Assembly: GCF_003347205.1 (NCBI RefSeq)
Contig: NZ_QQBJ01000001.1
Coordinates: forward strand, 1-64,000
DNA length: 64,000 nucleotides
Reading direction: 5' to 3'
Source: Mycolicibacterium moriokaense
Lineage (GTDB): Bacteria; Actinomycetota; Actinomycetes; Mycobacteriales; Mycobacteriaceae
Part shown: positions 8,423-17,918 of the stretch, one piece after another
Layout: every line of letters begins with the position of its first letter
How positions within the stretch are numbered: the stretch's first letter is position 1
The notes under the pieces: generated by a model
The model's input: only the letters and a program-made list of their open reading frames with translations
Database searches by the model: none
Told to the model about the DNA's origin: nothing
Made by a program: the position numbers and the translations under genes

Positions 8423-9591
8423 CTGTCGACGTCTTGGTGATCGGCGCCGGTGCGGCCGGCCTGGGAGTGGCTCGCCAAGCCGACGCCTGCGGCGCGACGA
8501 CGCGGGTGCTCGAATGCGGTGAACGCGCGGGCGCGAGCTGGTGGCACCGCTACGACGGACTCCGGCTCAACACCGTGCGCTGGCTGTCCGACCTTCCGCC
8601 CCAACGGATGGCCGCCGAGCACGGCCGATGGCCGGGCAGGAAGGCCTGGGCGCGCTACCTGGTCGACTACGCCGAGCAGTTACCCGACGTCCGCTACGGG
8701 GTACGGGCGGACCGCGTCGAGCGCGCGGGGACGCGCTGGCGGGTGCGCACCAGCGCCGGCGACATGATGGCAGGCAATGTGGTGGTCGCCAGTGGGCACG
8801 ACCGCGTACCCACAACTCCGGCCTGGCCCGGTCGGCAGGGTTACCGCGGCCGGGTGATGCACTCGGCGGACTTCACAAGCGCTCAAAGCCTTGCTGGAGC
8901 CAGGGTTCTCGTGGTGGGAACGGGAAATTCGGGGGTCGAGATCGCCACGCTGGCGGCGCACAGCGATGCCGACGAAGTCGCGATCAGCGTGCGCACCCCG
9001 CCACTGCTGTTGCGGCGCGAAATCGCGGGCGTACCCATCACGGTGCTGGCCGAACTGGGGCGGCTGGTGCCCGATCGCCTGCTGGACTGGTACGGCCGTC
9101 GGCTGCACCGATGGTTGTGGCCGGACGCCGACCGGTACGGGATGGGCGAGCCGGGCAGGCGGCTGTCGGAGATGCGCGCCACGTACTACTCCCCGCCGCT
9201 GGACAGCGGCTTCACCGACGCCGTGCGCACCGGCAGGATCGAGATCGTCGGCGCCCTGAGCGGATTCGACGGCGACGACGTGGTCCTCGGCGACGGCGAC
9301 CGACGGGAGGTCGACGTGGTGATCGCGGCCACCGGATTCCATCCCGGACTCGAGGACCTGGTCGGCCACCTCGGCGTGCTCGACGCCGACGGCGAGCCCA
9401 AAGCCGTTGCGGGTGAGCAGGATCAGCGTTCGCCAGGGCTGTTCTTCGCGGGATTTCGGTACGGCCTGTTCGCGCTGCTGCCCTACCTGGAGGGTGATGC
9501 AGAGGCGATCGCGAATGCGATCTGCCGAAGCAGGAAGCCCGCCGCCGCGACACTGCGCCGCGCGCTCAAGATCGGTGTGTTGCGGCCCTGA
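8419..9591 (+). CDS. FAD/NADPH flavin-containing monooxygenase (CzcO-like)
   Basis: The 390-residue protein has an FAD-binding GxGxxG motif at the N-terminus (VIGAGAAGLG), a second dinucleotide motif VVGTGNSGVE near residue 170, and YRGRVMHSADF, which fits the FMO/Baeyer-Villiger identifying motif (F/Y)xGxxxHSxxF. IAATGFHPGL near the C-terminus is the usual conserved ATG motif. It should use NADPH and O2 to oxygenate a soft nucleophile or ketone; the substrate is unknown. The GTG start overlaps the cyclase stop (GTGA, 8419-8422), which argues for a functional link with the cyclase-YHS protein. Confidence 0.85.
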   Translation: MTVDVLVIGAGAAGLGVARQADACGATTRVLECGERAGASWWHRYDGLRLNTVRWLSDLPPQRMAAEHGRWPGRKAWARYLVDYAEQLPDVRYGVRADRVERAGTRWRVRTSAGDMMAGNVVVASGHDRVPTTPAWPGRQGYRGRVMHSADFTSAQSLAGARVLVVGTGNSGVEIATLAAHSDADEVAISVRTPPLLLRREIAGVPITVLAELGRLVPDRLLDWYGRRLHRWLWPDADRYGMGEPGRRLSEMRATYYSPPLDSGFTDAVRTGRIEIVGALSGFDGDDVVLGDGDRREVDVVIAATGFHPGLEDLVGHLGVLDADGEPKAVAGEQDQRSPGLFFAGFRYGLFALLPYLEGDAEAIANAICRSRKPAAATLRRALKIGVLRP

Positions 9592-9627
9592 CCCGCACCG
9601 CCCGGCGCGTTGTTAGCATCCCGACTC

Positions 9628-11205
9628 ATGGGTGGATCATCCGACGAGCCGATGCGCGACGACCACGCCGAACTGCTGCGCCGTCGCGCACTCACCGAGG
9701 ATGCCGCCCGCCGCGACGCGGTCGAACGCAGGCACGCCTCGGGCGGCAGGACCGCCCGCGAGAACATCGACGACCTCGTCGACCCCGGCACCTTCGTCGA
9801 GTACGGCCGCTTCGCCATCGCCGCGCAGCGGTTCCGCAGAGAACTCGACGACCTGATCACGCGGACACCGGCCGACGGCCTGGTGGCGGGCACCGCGCGC
9901 GTCAACCGCGACATGTTCGGTGACCAGCACAGTGCGTGCGCGGTGCTGTCCTACGACTACACCGTGCTGGCCGGCACCCAGGGCTATCTCGGACACCGCA
10001 AGAAGGATCGGCTGTTCGACCTGATCGAGCGGATGCGACTGCCCACCGTCTTCTTCGCCGAGGGCGGCGGCGGCAGGCCGGGCGACACCGACTTTCCGAC
10101 GGTGTCGTCGCTGGAGACGCGCGCGTTCAAGCTGTGGGCGCAGTTGTCGGGTGTGGTGCCGCGCATCGCGGTCGTGAAGGGCCGCTGCTTCGCGGGCAAC
10201 GCCGTCATCGCGGGCGCCTCCGACCTGATCGTCGCCACCGCCGACGCGTCGATCGGGATGGGCGGCCCGGCGATGATCGCGGGCGGGGGCCTCGGCGACG
10301 TCCACCCCGACGAGGTCGGACCCATCTCGGTGCAAGAACCCAACGGCGTCGTCGACGTCGTCGTCGCTGACGAGGCGGAAGCGGTGACCGTCACCAAACG
10401 GCTGCTCGGCTACTTCCAGGGGGCGAGCACAACAGGCGACGGCGGTGACCAAACACCCTTGCGCACAATCATTCCCGAGCGTGAACGGCGCGCCTACGAC
10501 GTCGGCCCCGTGATCACGACGCTGGCTGACGACGGGTCGGTGACGTTCCTGCGGCCCCGCTTCGCGCGCGAGATGGTGACGGCCCTGGCGCGCATCGAGG
10601 GGCGGCCCGTCGGCGTCATCGCCAACGACACGCGCTACATGGCGGGGGCGATCACGGCCGCCGCCGCAGACAAGGCCGCCCGCTTCCTGCAACTGTGCGA
10701 CTGCTTCGGGATCCCGGTGCTGTCACTCATCGACTGCCCGGGCTACATGGTCGGGCCTGCCGCGGAGGCGGAGGCGTTGGTGCGCAGGGCATCCCGGATG
10801 TTGGTGGCGGGCGCGGCGATGCGCGTGCCCTTGGTCGCGGTCGTGCTGCGGCGCGGCTACGGCCTCGGCGCGCAGGCGATGACGGGCGGCAGCCTGCATG
10901 AGCCGGTGCTAACTGTCGCGTGGCCGGGCGCGCACCTCGGGCCCATGGGTCTGGAGGGCGCGGTGCGACTCGGGCTGCGCAAGGAACTCGAGGCCATCGC
11001 CGACGACGGCGAGCGCGAGCAACGGGTGCGCGAGGCGACTGCGGCGGCGCAGGACAACGCCAAGGCGCTCAACGCCGCCGCGCTGTTCGAGATCGACGAT
11101 GTCATCGACCCCGCCGACACCCGGCGGATCGTCGCCGAGACGCTGACGGCAGCCACCGCGCATGTCGCGCCGGCGCCGCCGCGGGGCTTCGTCGACACCT
11201 GGTGA
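9628..11205 (+). CDS. Acyl-CoA carboxylase carboxyltransferase (AccD-type beta subunit)
   Basis: The 525-residue protein contains both crotonase-like carboxyltransferase halves. The N-half has HASGGRTARENIDDLVDPGTFVEYG and the acyl-CoA site KGRCFAGNAVIAG with a GGPAMIAGGG loop. The C-half has SLIDCPGYMVGPAAE and RRGYGLGAQAMTGG, the biotin-side oxyanion region. Family members carboxylate acyl-CoA with a biotinylated alpha subunit; no such subunit is beside it, so it may use one encoded elsewhere. The ATG at 9628 lies close downstream of TAGCAT (9614-9619), a plausible -10 for a leaderless or near-leaderless transcript. It is convergent with the ESX locus. Confidence 0.85.
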   Translation: MGGSSDEPMRDDHAELLRRRALTEDAARRDAVERRHASGGRTARENIDDLVDPGTFVEYGRFAIAAQRFRRELDDLITRTPADGLVAGTARVNRDMFGDQHSACAVLSYDYTVLAGTQGYLGHRKKDRLFDLIERMRLPTVFFAEGGGGRPGDTDFPTVSSLETRAFKLWAQLSGVVPRIAVVKGRCFAGNAVIAGASDLIVATADASIGMGGPAMIAGGGLGDVHPDEVGPISVQEPNGVVDVVVADEAEAVTVTKRLLGYFQGASTTGDGGDQTPLRTIIPERERRAYDVGPVITTLADDGSVTFLRPRFAREMVTALARIEGRPVGVIANDTRYMAGAITAAAADKAARFLQLCDCFGIPVLSLIDCPGYMVGPAAEAEALVRRASRMLVAGAAMRVPLVAVVLRRGYGLGAQAMTGGSLHEPVLTVAWPGAHLGPMGLEGAVRLGLRKELEAIADDGEREQRVREATAAAQDNAKALNAAALFEIDDVIDPADTRRIVAETLTAATAHVAPAPPRGFVDTW

Positions 11206-11210
11206 CTCCG

Positions 11211-11274
11211 CACCGCGAGCGTGCACGTTTGTACAGGTTTGCGCGGCGTGTCGTGTGCAAACACGGTCGCTCAC
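11211..11274. repeat. 64-bp dispersed hairpin element, copy A
   Basis: This element lies between the convergent carboxyltransferase and eccA genes. Its reverse complement aligns without gaps to 44906-44969, with about 49 of 64 positions identical. The shared part includes an uninterrupted 18-base block, TGCACACGACACGCCGCG, and the end GCACGCTCGC. The ends are mutually complementary (GAGCG.../...CGCTC), so it can fold into a long hairpin. Here it is positioned to end transcription from both sides. Confidence 0.7.
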
Positions 11275-11308
11275 CTACTGCGTGTGGGCCCACACGGTGC
11301 AAGGAAAG

Positions 11309-13063
11309 TCAGTTGATCGCGAGCGCCGCCGCGATCGCGCGCCGCATGTCGTCGTCGTTGACCACCAGGTCGGTGTCGGCGGCCTGGGCCAACAGCTGCG
11401 GAGGCGTGCTGCTCAACCGGCGGGCCCGCTCGTGCTTGCAGTGCACGATCACCTTGCGCGCGAACCGCCCGTTGCCCGCGGTGTCCAGCGCGGTGCCCTG
11501 CTCGATGGGAGTGTCGCGCAGCCGGGCGGCCTCCTCATGCAACAGCGGCCACGCGGTGTCGGCGATGGCGATCTTCTCCTTGCCCGCGATCAGCTGACCG
11601 ATCTGCACGATCTCGGCGGGCGTGTAGCTGGTGAACGACAACGTCAGGTGAAAGCGCGACGCCAGGCCGGGATTGGCCTGCATGAAGCGGCGCATCTCTT
11701 TCGGATAGCCGGCGACGATCACCACCAGCCGGTCGCGGAAGTCCTCCATGTACTTCAGCAGCGTGTTGATCGCGTCCTTGCCGAACGAGTGTCCCTCGTG
11801 CTCGGGCGCCAGCCGGTAGGCCTCGTCGATGAAAAGCACTCCGCCGAGGGCGGATTCGCACACTTCCTTCATCCGGGCCGCGGTTTGCGAGATATACCCG
11901 ACGACCAGGTCCTCCTCGGTGACCTCGACGACGGTCGGGTGCTCGATCTTGCCGAGCCCGAACAGGAACTCCGCCGCGATGCGGGCGAACGACGTCTTCG
12001 CCGTGCCGGGCGGGCCCTCGAGCACCATGTGGTTCTCGTTCGTCATCGACGTCTCCTCGCCCCGTTCGGCGAGAATCTGATCGATCTGGATCTCGGTGCG
12101 CCACACCGTGATCTGCTCCTTCGGCCCGGTCAGCCCGATCAGCTCGTCGAGTTTGCGCTGCGCACCGGCGAGCACCACGTCCTTCTGCTCCTCGAGCGCC
12201 TCGGCGGCGCGCTGCGCCTTGGAGGTCTCGGTGCCGGGATCCCACGGGTCGGTGCGGGTCGCGATGGTCTCCGCGTCGGTGACGATCAACCGGTAGCCCG
12301 GGTTGGCCAGCGCCTGCGACGCGGCCTCGAGCAGCACGCCGTTGTTGGTGGCCTGCTCGAACGACGCCCGCGCGGCATCCTCCTGACCGAGTTCGCGCAG
12401 GCACCAGCCGCGGGTCAGGGCGGCGTCGGAGGCGATGAACTGGTTCTTGGTCGCGACGGTGTGGGCGCGGTCCAGCGCCGACTGGAACTGTCCGATGCTG
12501 GCGGCCGCCGCGGCGGCCAGCGTGTCGACGGCCGCGGTCAGATCCTCGACCACATGCGTGGCGTGCGCCGGGGGCGACTTCGCGGTGATCCGCAGCACAT
12601 CGGGCCACCGCTGCGTCAGGTGGTAGGCCGACGCGCCGATGAACTGCGCCCACTGCGCCGCCATCGCGTCGCCGGTGATGACGGGATCTTCGAGCACGTC
12701 CGCCGCGTCGGCGAACCGGCGGTCGGCGACCAGGCCTGCGGCGTAGGCCAGCGCGATCGTCGAGCGCGACCACACCGGCATCGTCACGTAGAGGGGAGCG
12801 TCGATGCGGGCGTGCAGGTCGCCGTCGACCAACCCGATGCGCCTGGTCTCCCGATAGAGCGAACGCGAGTTGCGATGTGCGGCCGCCAGCACGTCGATGG
12901 CGTGATCCCCGCACGCGACCCGGCCCAGCCAGGCGTCTGACATCGTCGGCTGCGTCGCGGTGATCGCCACGAAACCGGCGAGGGCGCCTCGCGAATCGCC
13001 GGCCTTGAACCGTTCGATCGCGCTGTCGAACGAGCGGCGCATATCGGTCGGGGCCGACGTCAT
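11309..13063 (-). CDS. eccA: EccA, AAA+ ATPase of the ESX secretion system
   Basis: The 584-residue protein has the two-part EccA build. The N-terminal half of about 280 residues is a TPR-like helical domain (GDSRGALAGFVAITATQPTMSDAWLGR onward). The C-terminal half is a CbxX/CfxQ-type AAA+ domain with Walker A GPPGTAKT, Walker B GGVLFIDEAY, and a sensor region with arginine finger (NPGLASRF). EccA is a cytosolic ATPase thought to release EspG chaperones from PE/PPE substrates. Length is normal for the family. It is the last gene of the minus-strand ESX operon, 45 bp after eccE, and ends just before the dispersed hairpin element. Confidence 0.95.
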   Translation of the reverse strand: MTSAPTDMRRSFDSAIERFKAGDSRGALAGFVAITATQPTMSDAWLGRVACGDHAIDVLAAAHRNSRSLYRETRRIGLVDGDLHARIDAPLYVTMPVWSRSTIALAYAAGLVADRRFADAADVLEDPVITGDAMAAQWAQFIGASAYHLTQRWPDVLRITAKSPPAHATHVVEDLTAAVDTLAAAAAASIGQFQSALDRAHTVATKNQFIASDAALTRGWCLRELGQEDAARASFEQATNNGVLLEAASQALANPGYRLIVTDAETIATRTDPWDPGTETSKAQRAAEALEEQKDVVLAGAQRKLDELIGLTGPKEQITVWRTEIQIDQILAERGEETSMTNENHMVLEGPPGTAKTSFARIAAEFLFGLGKIEHPTVVEVTEEDLVVGYISQTAARMKEVCESALGGVLFIDEAYRLAPEHEGHSFGKDAINTLLKYMEDFRDRLVVIVAGYPKEMRRFMQANPGLASRFHLTLSFTSYTPAEIVQIGQLIAGKEKIAIADTAWPLLHEEAARLRDTPIEQGTALDTAGNGRFARKVIVHCKHERARRLSSTPPQLLAQAADTDLVVNDDDMRRAIAAALAIN

Positions 13064-13108
13064 GATCTCCTCCTCGCGGATGCGGTGGGCATCGAAACCC
13101 GGTGTCTT

Positions 13109-14752
13109 CTAGGCGGTCTGGCCCGCAGCGCCCAGGAAGGGCTGCTCGGCCTTGAACGTGGCGATCTGGACGTCGGTGGTGAACGCCGAGGTGGCGATGC
13201 GCACCGTCGACGCCGAGATCTGGGTGAAGGACAGGTCCGGCGTCGGCGCGTTGCGGTCGGCTTCCCCGATGGTGATCACCGTCGAGGCCAGGCCCGCGGG
13301 CGGCGGCCCGCCCGCGCGGTCGCTGACGATGATGGACGGCACGAACTCCGGCGGATGCCTGCGGTCGACCACCGCGATCAACGGCTGCTCGAGTTGACGC
13401 CAGCGCGCCGGCTTGTCGGTGTAGATCGCGATGCGCTCGCCGACGGCCGCCGCCCGCACCAACAGCTGGCAGGCGTACGGCATCGCGGTGTGCAGCGCGA
13501 TGCGGGTGGCCTGATCCGGATCGGTCAGCGACAGCAGCAGCAGGTCGCCGCGCTGGGTGGTGCCGACCAGCACGCCCGAGGAGCCCACGGGCAACTCCAG
13601 CGGCAACGTGTCCAGCGGCCGCGCCGCTACGGCATCGAACCTGCGCGGCAGCGGCGCCGACCGGATGGCCGCCGGGCCTTGATGGCCGGGCAGCGGGTTG
13701 AGGTAGAGGGTGGGCGGCCGGGTCGGTGCCTGCGGGTCGTTCACCCGCACCAGCGCCGACACCCAGGTACCCGCCGCGGCGGGCCCACGCTTCCTGGTCA
13801 GCGAAATCGTCTGCACCACAGCGTCGGAACGCAGCGCCCACATCTGATTGAGGGTGTTGGTGGTGATGTCCTCCGGCGAGAAGTAGTACGAGGTCAGGTA
13901 GCCGGGGTGAGCCTGGATCGACTTCCACGACTCGGTGGGCGCGACGCGACTCGCGACGCGCGGCGCCGCGGGATCAGCGCCGGGTTCGGCCGTCGCCGGC
14001 ACCACGGCCAGCCCGGCACCCAACTCCGCCAGCGCGGCGTCGAGATCCTTGGCGGTCAACGATTTTGCCCGCACACCGCGCTGCAGCAGCGCGTTGACGA
14101 TCCGCTCGGTCGCCGCTGCCGCCGCCGCGCCGACCGTCGACCGGTAGGACAGCCCTCGCACCGATCGCTCGATGTCCAGGCGCACCACCAGGTAAGTCCG
14201 GCGCTGCCCCGCGGCCGGGCGGTCGGCGAGCAGCGTGGAATACAGCGGCGGGTATCCGGTGCCGCGGCGCACCCGCAGCCCGCTGGAGACCACGTCGATG
14301 CCGGACAGTCGGATGCCGCCGGGCTGATCCAGCAGACCGGTCAGCGCGTCGAGCGGCAACCGGTTGGGCGTCAGCGCGGTGGCCGAACCGGTCAGCAGGG
14401 TCGGCGAGTAAGCCTGCCCGGTCACCTCGATCATGGTGATCGCCTCGCCGTCGAAGCGGTCGGGGACGCGGACGCCGCACAGCGAGGCGCCGTGCGGGAT
14501 GTCGGCCGCCGGGGCGGGGGAGGAGGTGTGGCCGCGCCGTCGCCGCCAGCGGACGCGGTCGACGATCCAGCGAACGGCGTTGCGGCGGTAAACGGTAACC
14601 ATCAACAGCCCGATCGCCACCACGGCCACCGCTACGGTCGGCCACCACGACCACCGCTCCGGGCGGAAGATCACGACCGCCGCGAGCACCGCGACCTCGA
14701 CCCCGACCACGGCCGGGATCGAGGCGTTCACGCCGATCGTGCGCGCCTTCAC
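13109..14752 (-). CDS. eccE: EccE, ESX membrane complex component
   Basis: The 547-residue protein starts with two closely spaced transmembrane helices (about residues 11-29 and 36-54: SIPAVVGVEVAVLAAVVIF and PTVAVAVVAIGLLMVTVY). A basic patch and a large periplasmic or cytosolic EccE domain with the family segment GASLCGVRVPDRF follow. EccE sits at the periphery of the ESX core membrane complex and contacts MycP. It is somewhat longer than the about 460-residue ESX-1 protein. The GTG start overlaps the mycP stop (GTGA), so the pair is coupled. The gene order mycP-eccE-eccA is that of ESX-2. Confidence 0.9.
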   Translation of the reverse strand: MKARTIGVNASIPAVVGVEVAVLAAVVIFRPERWSWWPTVAVAVVAIGLLMVTVYRRNAVRWIVDRVRWRRRRGHTSSPAPAADIPHGASLCGVRVPDRFDGEAITMIEVTGQAYSPTLLTGSATALTPNRLPLDALTGLLDQPGGIRLSGIDVVSSGLRVRRGTGYPPLYSTLLADRPAAGQRRTYLVVRLDIERSVRGLSYRSTVGAAAAAATERIVNALLQRGVRAKSLTAKDLDAALAELGAGLAVVPATAEPGADPAAPRVASRVAPTESWKSIQAHPGYLTSYYFSPEDITTNTLNQMWALRSDAVVQTISLTRKRGPAAAGTWVSALVRVNDPQAPTRPPTLYLNPLPGHQGPAAIRSAPLPRRFDAVAARPLDTLPLELPVGSSGVLVGTTQRGDLLLLSLTDPDQATRIALHTAMPYACQLLVRAAAVGERIAIYTDKPARWRQLEQPLIAVVDRRHPPEFVPSIIVSDRAGGPPPAGLASTVITIGEADRNAPTPDLSFTQISASTVRIATSAFTTDVQIATFKAEQPFLGAAGQTA

Positions 14753-16398
14753 GAGCGCCTCCGTCGGACCGCCGCGACGCCGGCCACCGCGACCGCGAGC
14801 ACACCCACCACCGCTGCGCCGATCAGCGCGGTGTGCCGGGGCCGCAGATCCGGCGGGGGCGGCGGGGCGGGCACATGGAGCAGGTCGGTGAGATGCTCGG
14901 GCGGGAGCCGGTCACCGGGCGGCACGTCGAAGGTCAGCGCCGCGACCGGGTCGACCACCCCATAGCCGACCTTGTTGTCCACCCCGCGGGGCGGGTTGTG
15001 CGCGGTCTCAGTGATCCGCCGGATGATCTGGTGGGACGACAGCTGCGGATACTTGGCCCGCACCAGCGCAGCGACGCCGGACGTGTACGCCGTCGCGAAA
15101 CTGGTGCCGGACAACGGGATCGCCTTGCCCGGGTCGCGGCCCGGCAGCGCGTTGATCGGGGCGCCGTTGACGCTCGACAGGCCCATCACCTCCAGGCCGG
15201 GTGCCGCGACGCCGACCCAGGGGCCCGCGATGCTCTGCGGCAGCGGCTGGCCGTCGGGCGACACCGCGCCGACCGTCAGCACGTAATCGGAGTACCAGGC
15301 GGGCGTGACGATGGTGGACACGTCCTGCCAGTCGCGCGGGTCGTCTGGACGCAGCGGGTTGAACATCGGGTTCTGCCCGCACGCCGATCCTTCGCCCTCG
15401 TTGCCCGCCGCGGCGACGATGACGATGTCCTTGTCGACGGCGGCGTAGTGGATGGCGGCGCCGAGCGCGGCCTGGTCGATGGGCTGTGCGGCGTTGATGC
15501 AGGCGGTCACCGAGATGTTCATCACCCGCACCCCGAGGTTCGCGAGGTGCACGACCGCGCGGGCCAGCGTCGCGATATCGCCTGCCTTGCGGCGAATCTC
15601 CTCGTTGTCGCCGGGCTGCGGGCGCGCGGGACCGAACGCCGAGGAGGACTGGCGCACCGAGATCAGCGCGGCGTCGGGAGCGACGCCGACGACGCCGTCG
15701 GGACTGCCTGGCGGCGGCCCCGGTACTGGGGGTTGCTCACCTCCACCTGGTCCGGCCGCGGGCGCGACCGGTTCGTCCGGCGGCGGCGCATCCCCCGGCG
15801 GGGGCGGTGGCGGCGGCGCGGTGACCGTCACGGTGCTCGGCTTCGGCGGCGGTGGCGGCGGTGTGGTCGGGAACGGCGAGGCCTCGACGTTCGGCGGTGC
15901 GGGCGGGGGGCCGGCGTTCGGCGGCATCGGCGGCGGCTTGGCGGCCGGATCCGACGGTTGCGCGGCGATGATCGAGGCCACGACGGTGCCGTGCGAGTCG
16001 CAGTCGAACAGGCCGCCGTTCGCATCGCCCATCACGTAGTCGCCGCCGGCGAACAACTCGGGAAAACGCGGGTTGGGGGTGACGCCGGTGTCGATCAGCC
16101 CCACGGTCACGCCCGCGCCGGTGGAGTACTTCCACGCCTGGGTGATGTCCAGCATGACGTTGCCCGGCGCGGGTTGGCTGACGTCGGGCGTCGCCACGGT
16201 CAGCGGGTCGGCGCAGGTGTTCTGCTGCTTCATCTCCTGATCGGGGCCAGGCGTGTCGTCCGGCGGCAACGCGGCGGGGTCGATCCCGGGCGGCTGGATG
16301 GCGGTCGCCGCCGCGGGCAGCAGCACGTTGGCGCCGAGCAGCAGGACAGCGGCCGCTGCCGCAGAGGAGGTCCGCGCCCCGCGCGTCAGCCGCCGCAT
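14749..16398 (-). CDS. mycP: MycP, ESX-associated subtilisin-like protease (mycosin)
   Basis: The 549-residue precursor has a signal peptide (RRLTRGARTSSAAAAAVLLLGANVLLPAAATA, cut near residue 34), the catalytic triad Asp in VGLIDTGV, His in DSHGTVVAS and Ser in SGTSFATAY, and a C-terminal transmembrane anchor (ALIGAAVVGVLAVAVAGVAAV) with a short basic tail. After the His motif there is a Pro-rich insertion of roughly 85 residues, larger than in typical mycosins. MycP caps the periplasmic face of the ESX complex. I chose ATG 16398, which shares one base with the eccD stop (TGATG); upstream in-frame sequence lies inside eccD. Confidence 0.95.
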   Translation of the reverse strand: MRRLTRGARTSSAAAAAVLLLGANVLLPAAATAIQPPGIDPAALPPDDTPGPDQEMKQQNTCADPLTVATPDVSQPAPGNVMLDITQAWKYSTGAGVTVGLIDTGVTPNPRFPELFAGGDYVMGDANGGLFDCDSHGTVVASIIAAQPSDPAAKPPPMPPNAGPPPAPPNVEASPFPTTPPPPPPKPSTVTVTAPPPPPPPGDAPPPDEPVAPAAGPGGGEQPPVPGPPPGSPDGVVGVAPDAALISVRQSSSAFGPARPQPGDNEEIRRKAGDIATLARAVVHLANLGVRVMNISVTACINAAQPIDQAALGAAIHYAAVDKDIVIVAAAGNEGEGSACGQNPMFNPLRPDDPRDWQDVSTIVTPAWYSDYVLTVGAVSPDGQPLPQSIAGPWVGVAAPGLEVMGLSSVNGAPINALPGRDPGKAIPLSGTSFATAYTSGVAALVRAKYPQLSSHQIIRRITETAHNPPRGVDNKVGYGVVDPVAALTFDVPPGDRLPPEHLTDLLHVPAPPPPPDLRPRHTALIGAAVVGVLAVAVAGVAAVRRRRS

Positions 16399-17918
16399 CA
16401 GTGGTAGCGGACGTACTGCAGGATGCCGAGCGCCCACGCCGCGAACGGAACGACCAGGGCCAGCAAAAGGTATTCGGTGTATTCGACGATCTTGCGCACC
16501 GGCGGGGAGAAGATCCGCGGCGGCACGACGGTCGCGGCCACCAGTCCCAGCGCCGCGATGCCGACGGCCGCGCCGGCCGCGATGAGCGTCATGGCCGTGT
16601 CGTCGGCGGGGGCGGCCAGCCCGTACTTGGCGGCGGCGCCGATCAGGGCGGCGACGGCGATGCCGACCAGGATGATGGCGTGCCGTCGATCGCGAAATGC
16701 CCGGGCGCGCAGGATCAGAACGGCTGCGACCGCGCCGAGCACGACCAGCTGGGCCCACTCGCGCTCACCGTGGGGTGTCACGGTGATCCAGGCCGCGGGC
16801 ACCGCGACCGCCGCGACCCCGAGTAAGACGCCGGTCAGCACGGTGTTGGACTTGCGGGCCGCCGCGGCCACCTGTTCGCCGGTGAGCGTGACGTCCGAGG
16901 GCGGACCGTCTTCGACGGGGGACACGGTGTCCTCGGGTTGACCGGGCGCGCGGGCGAAGATGTCCCGGCCGGTGATGGAGCCGAACGTCTGCCGGGGAAC
17001 ATCTGCCATCCGCAGCGCGATCGTGGGTGCCGCGGAGACCGCGACCAGCACCGCGACCAGGACGGCGACGCCGATCCGCGGTCCGGGCACCTCCCAGTAC
17101 ATCCGCACCAGCGCGATCGCGGCGGCGCCGAAGCCCGCCGTGACGATCGCCGCGGCGGCGGTCCAGTAGCGCCCGGTGAACCGCACCAGTAGCCACACCC
17201 CGGCCAGAGCAGTGGCCGCGGCGAGAAACGCGTGCGGCGCGCCGGGTGACCCGCCGGGCGGAATGGTCGCGGCGGCCAGTGCCGCGGTGGCCAGCGCAGC
17301 CCACGCCGAGCCGTCGGTCACGACGCGGCCCGCGCCGACTCGGACGCCGACCGCGACAGTGACCAGCAGCGCGATCGTCGCCGCCGCGAAGAGGATCGGC
17401 ACCAGCAGGGCGCTCTCGTGCGCCCAGCGCAACCGCCACAGCAGCATCGCCGCCACGCCGAGCGCGCCGCCGATGATCACCGCGGCGACCGCGAGCGCCG
17501 TCTTCGCCGTCACCCGCACGAAGTGATCGGAGGCGTACTGCGCCAACGCCGTCGAGACGTTCTCCACCACCGGGCCGTAGTGTTCGGCGCTGCCCGCGGG
17601 CACCAGCGCCAGGACGTCGCCGTCGACGATGTTGTGTCCGCTCAACGAGACGTCCGAGGGCAGCGCCGACATCCCCGCCGCGCGGGCGAATTCATAAGGT
17701 GCGGGTGGCAATTCGGCGGCGCCGCGGCCGCGCAGCACCTTGTTGATCGCGATGACGGCCGGGTCGACCAGCGTGTTGAGCGGGACGGCCGACGGCAGCA
17801 CCAGGTCGACCTGGTGCGATTCGCCCGCCAGGATCGAAACCCGGCACGACGGCGGCACCTCGACCGGGGTCGCAGTGTGCTTGGCCGGGCTGGGGACCGG
17901 TTCGCGGACGGTTGTCAC
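16398..17918 (-). CDS. eccD: EccD, multi-spanning ESX channel component
   Basis: The 506-residue protein begins with a ubiquitin-like cytosolic domain (about residues 22-110, with CRVSILAGESHQVDLVLPSAVPL and SGHNIVDGDVLALVP). About eleven hydrophobic transmembrane helices follow, split by a charged loop near residues 310-350. This is the standard EccD layout; two EccD copies per protomer form the membrane vestibule. The start is GTG 17918, coupled to the espI-like stop by GTGA. A longer in-frame stretch to 18242 overlaps the ATPase gene and is rejected. It is translationally chained to mycP by a 1-bp overlap. Confidence 0.95.
   Translation of the reverse strand: MTTVREPVPSPAKHTATPVEVPPSCRVSILAGESHQVDLVLPSAVPLNTLVDPAVIAINKVLRGRGAAELPPAPYEFARAAGMSALPSDVSLSGHNIVDGDVLALVPAGSAEHYGPVVENVSTALAQYASDHFVRVTAKTALAVAAVIIGGALGVAAMLLWRLRWAHESALLVPILFAAATIALLVTVAVGVRVGAGRVVTDGSAWAALATAALAAATIPPGGSPGAPHAFLAAATALAGVWLLVRFTGRYWTAAAAIVTAGFGAAAIALVRMYWEVPGPRIGVAVLVAVLVAVSAAPTIALRMADVPRQTFGSITGRDIFARAPGQPEDTVSPVEDGPPSDVTLTGEQVAAAARKSNTVLTGVLLGVAAVAVPAAWITVTPHGEREWAQLVVLGAVAAVLILRARAFRDRRHAIILVGIAVAALIGAAAKYGLAAPADDTAMTLIAAGAAVGIAALGLVAATVVPPRIFSPPVRKIVEYTEYLLLALVVPFAAWALGILQYVRYH

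Noticed and set aside
11162-12940. Long plus-strand frame opposite eccA
   Set aside because: Low-complexity Arg/Gly/Val-rich product opposite a canonical AAA+ protein; a shadow frame caused by high third-position GC.
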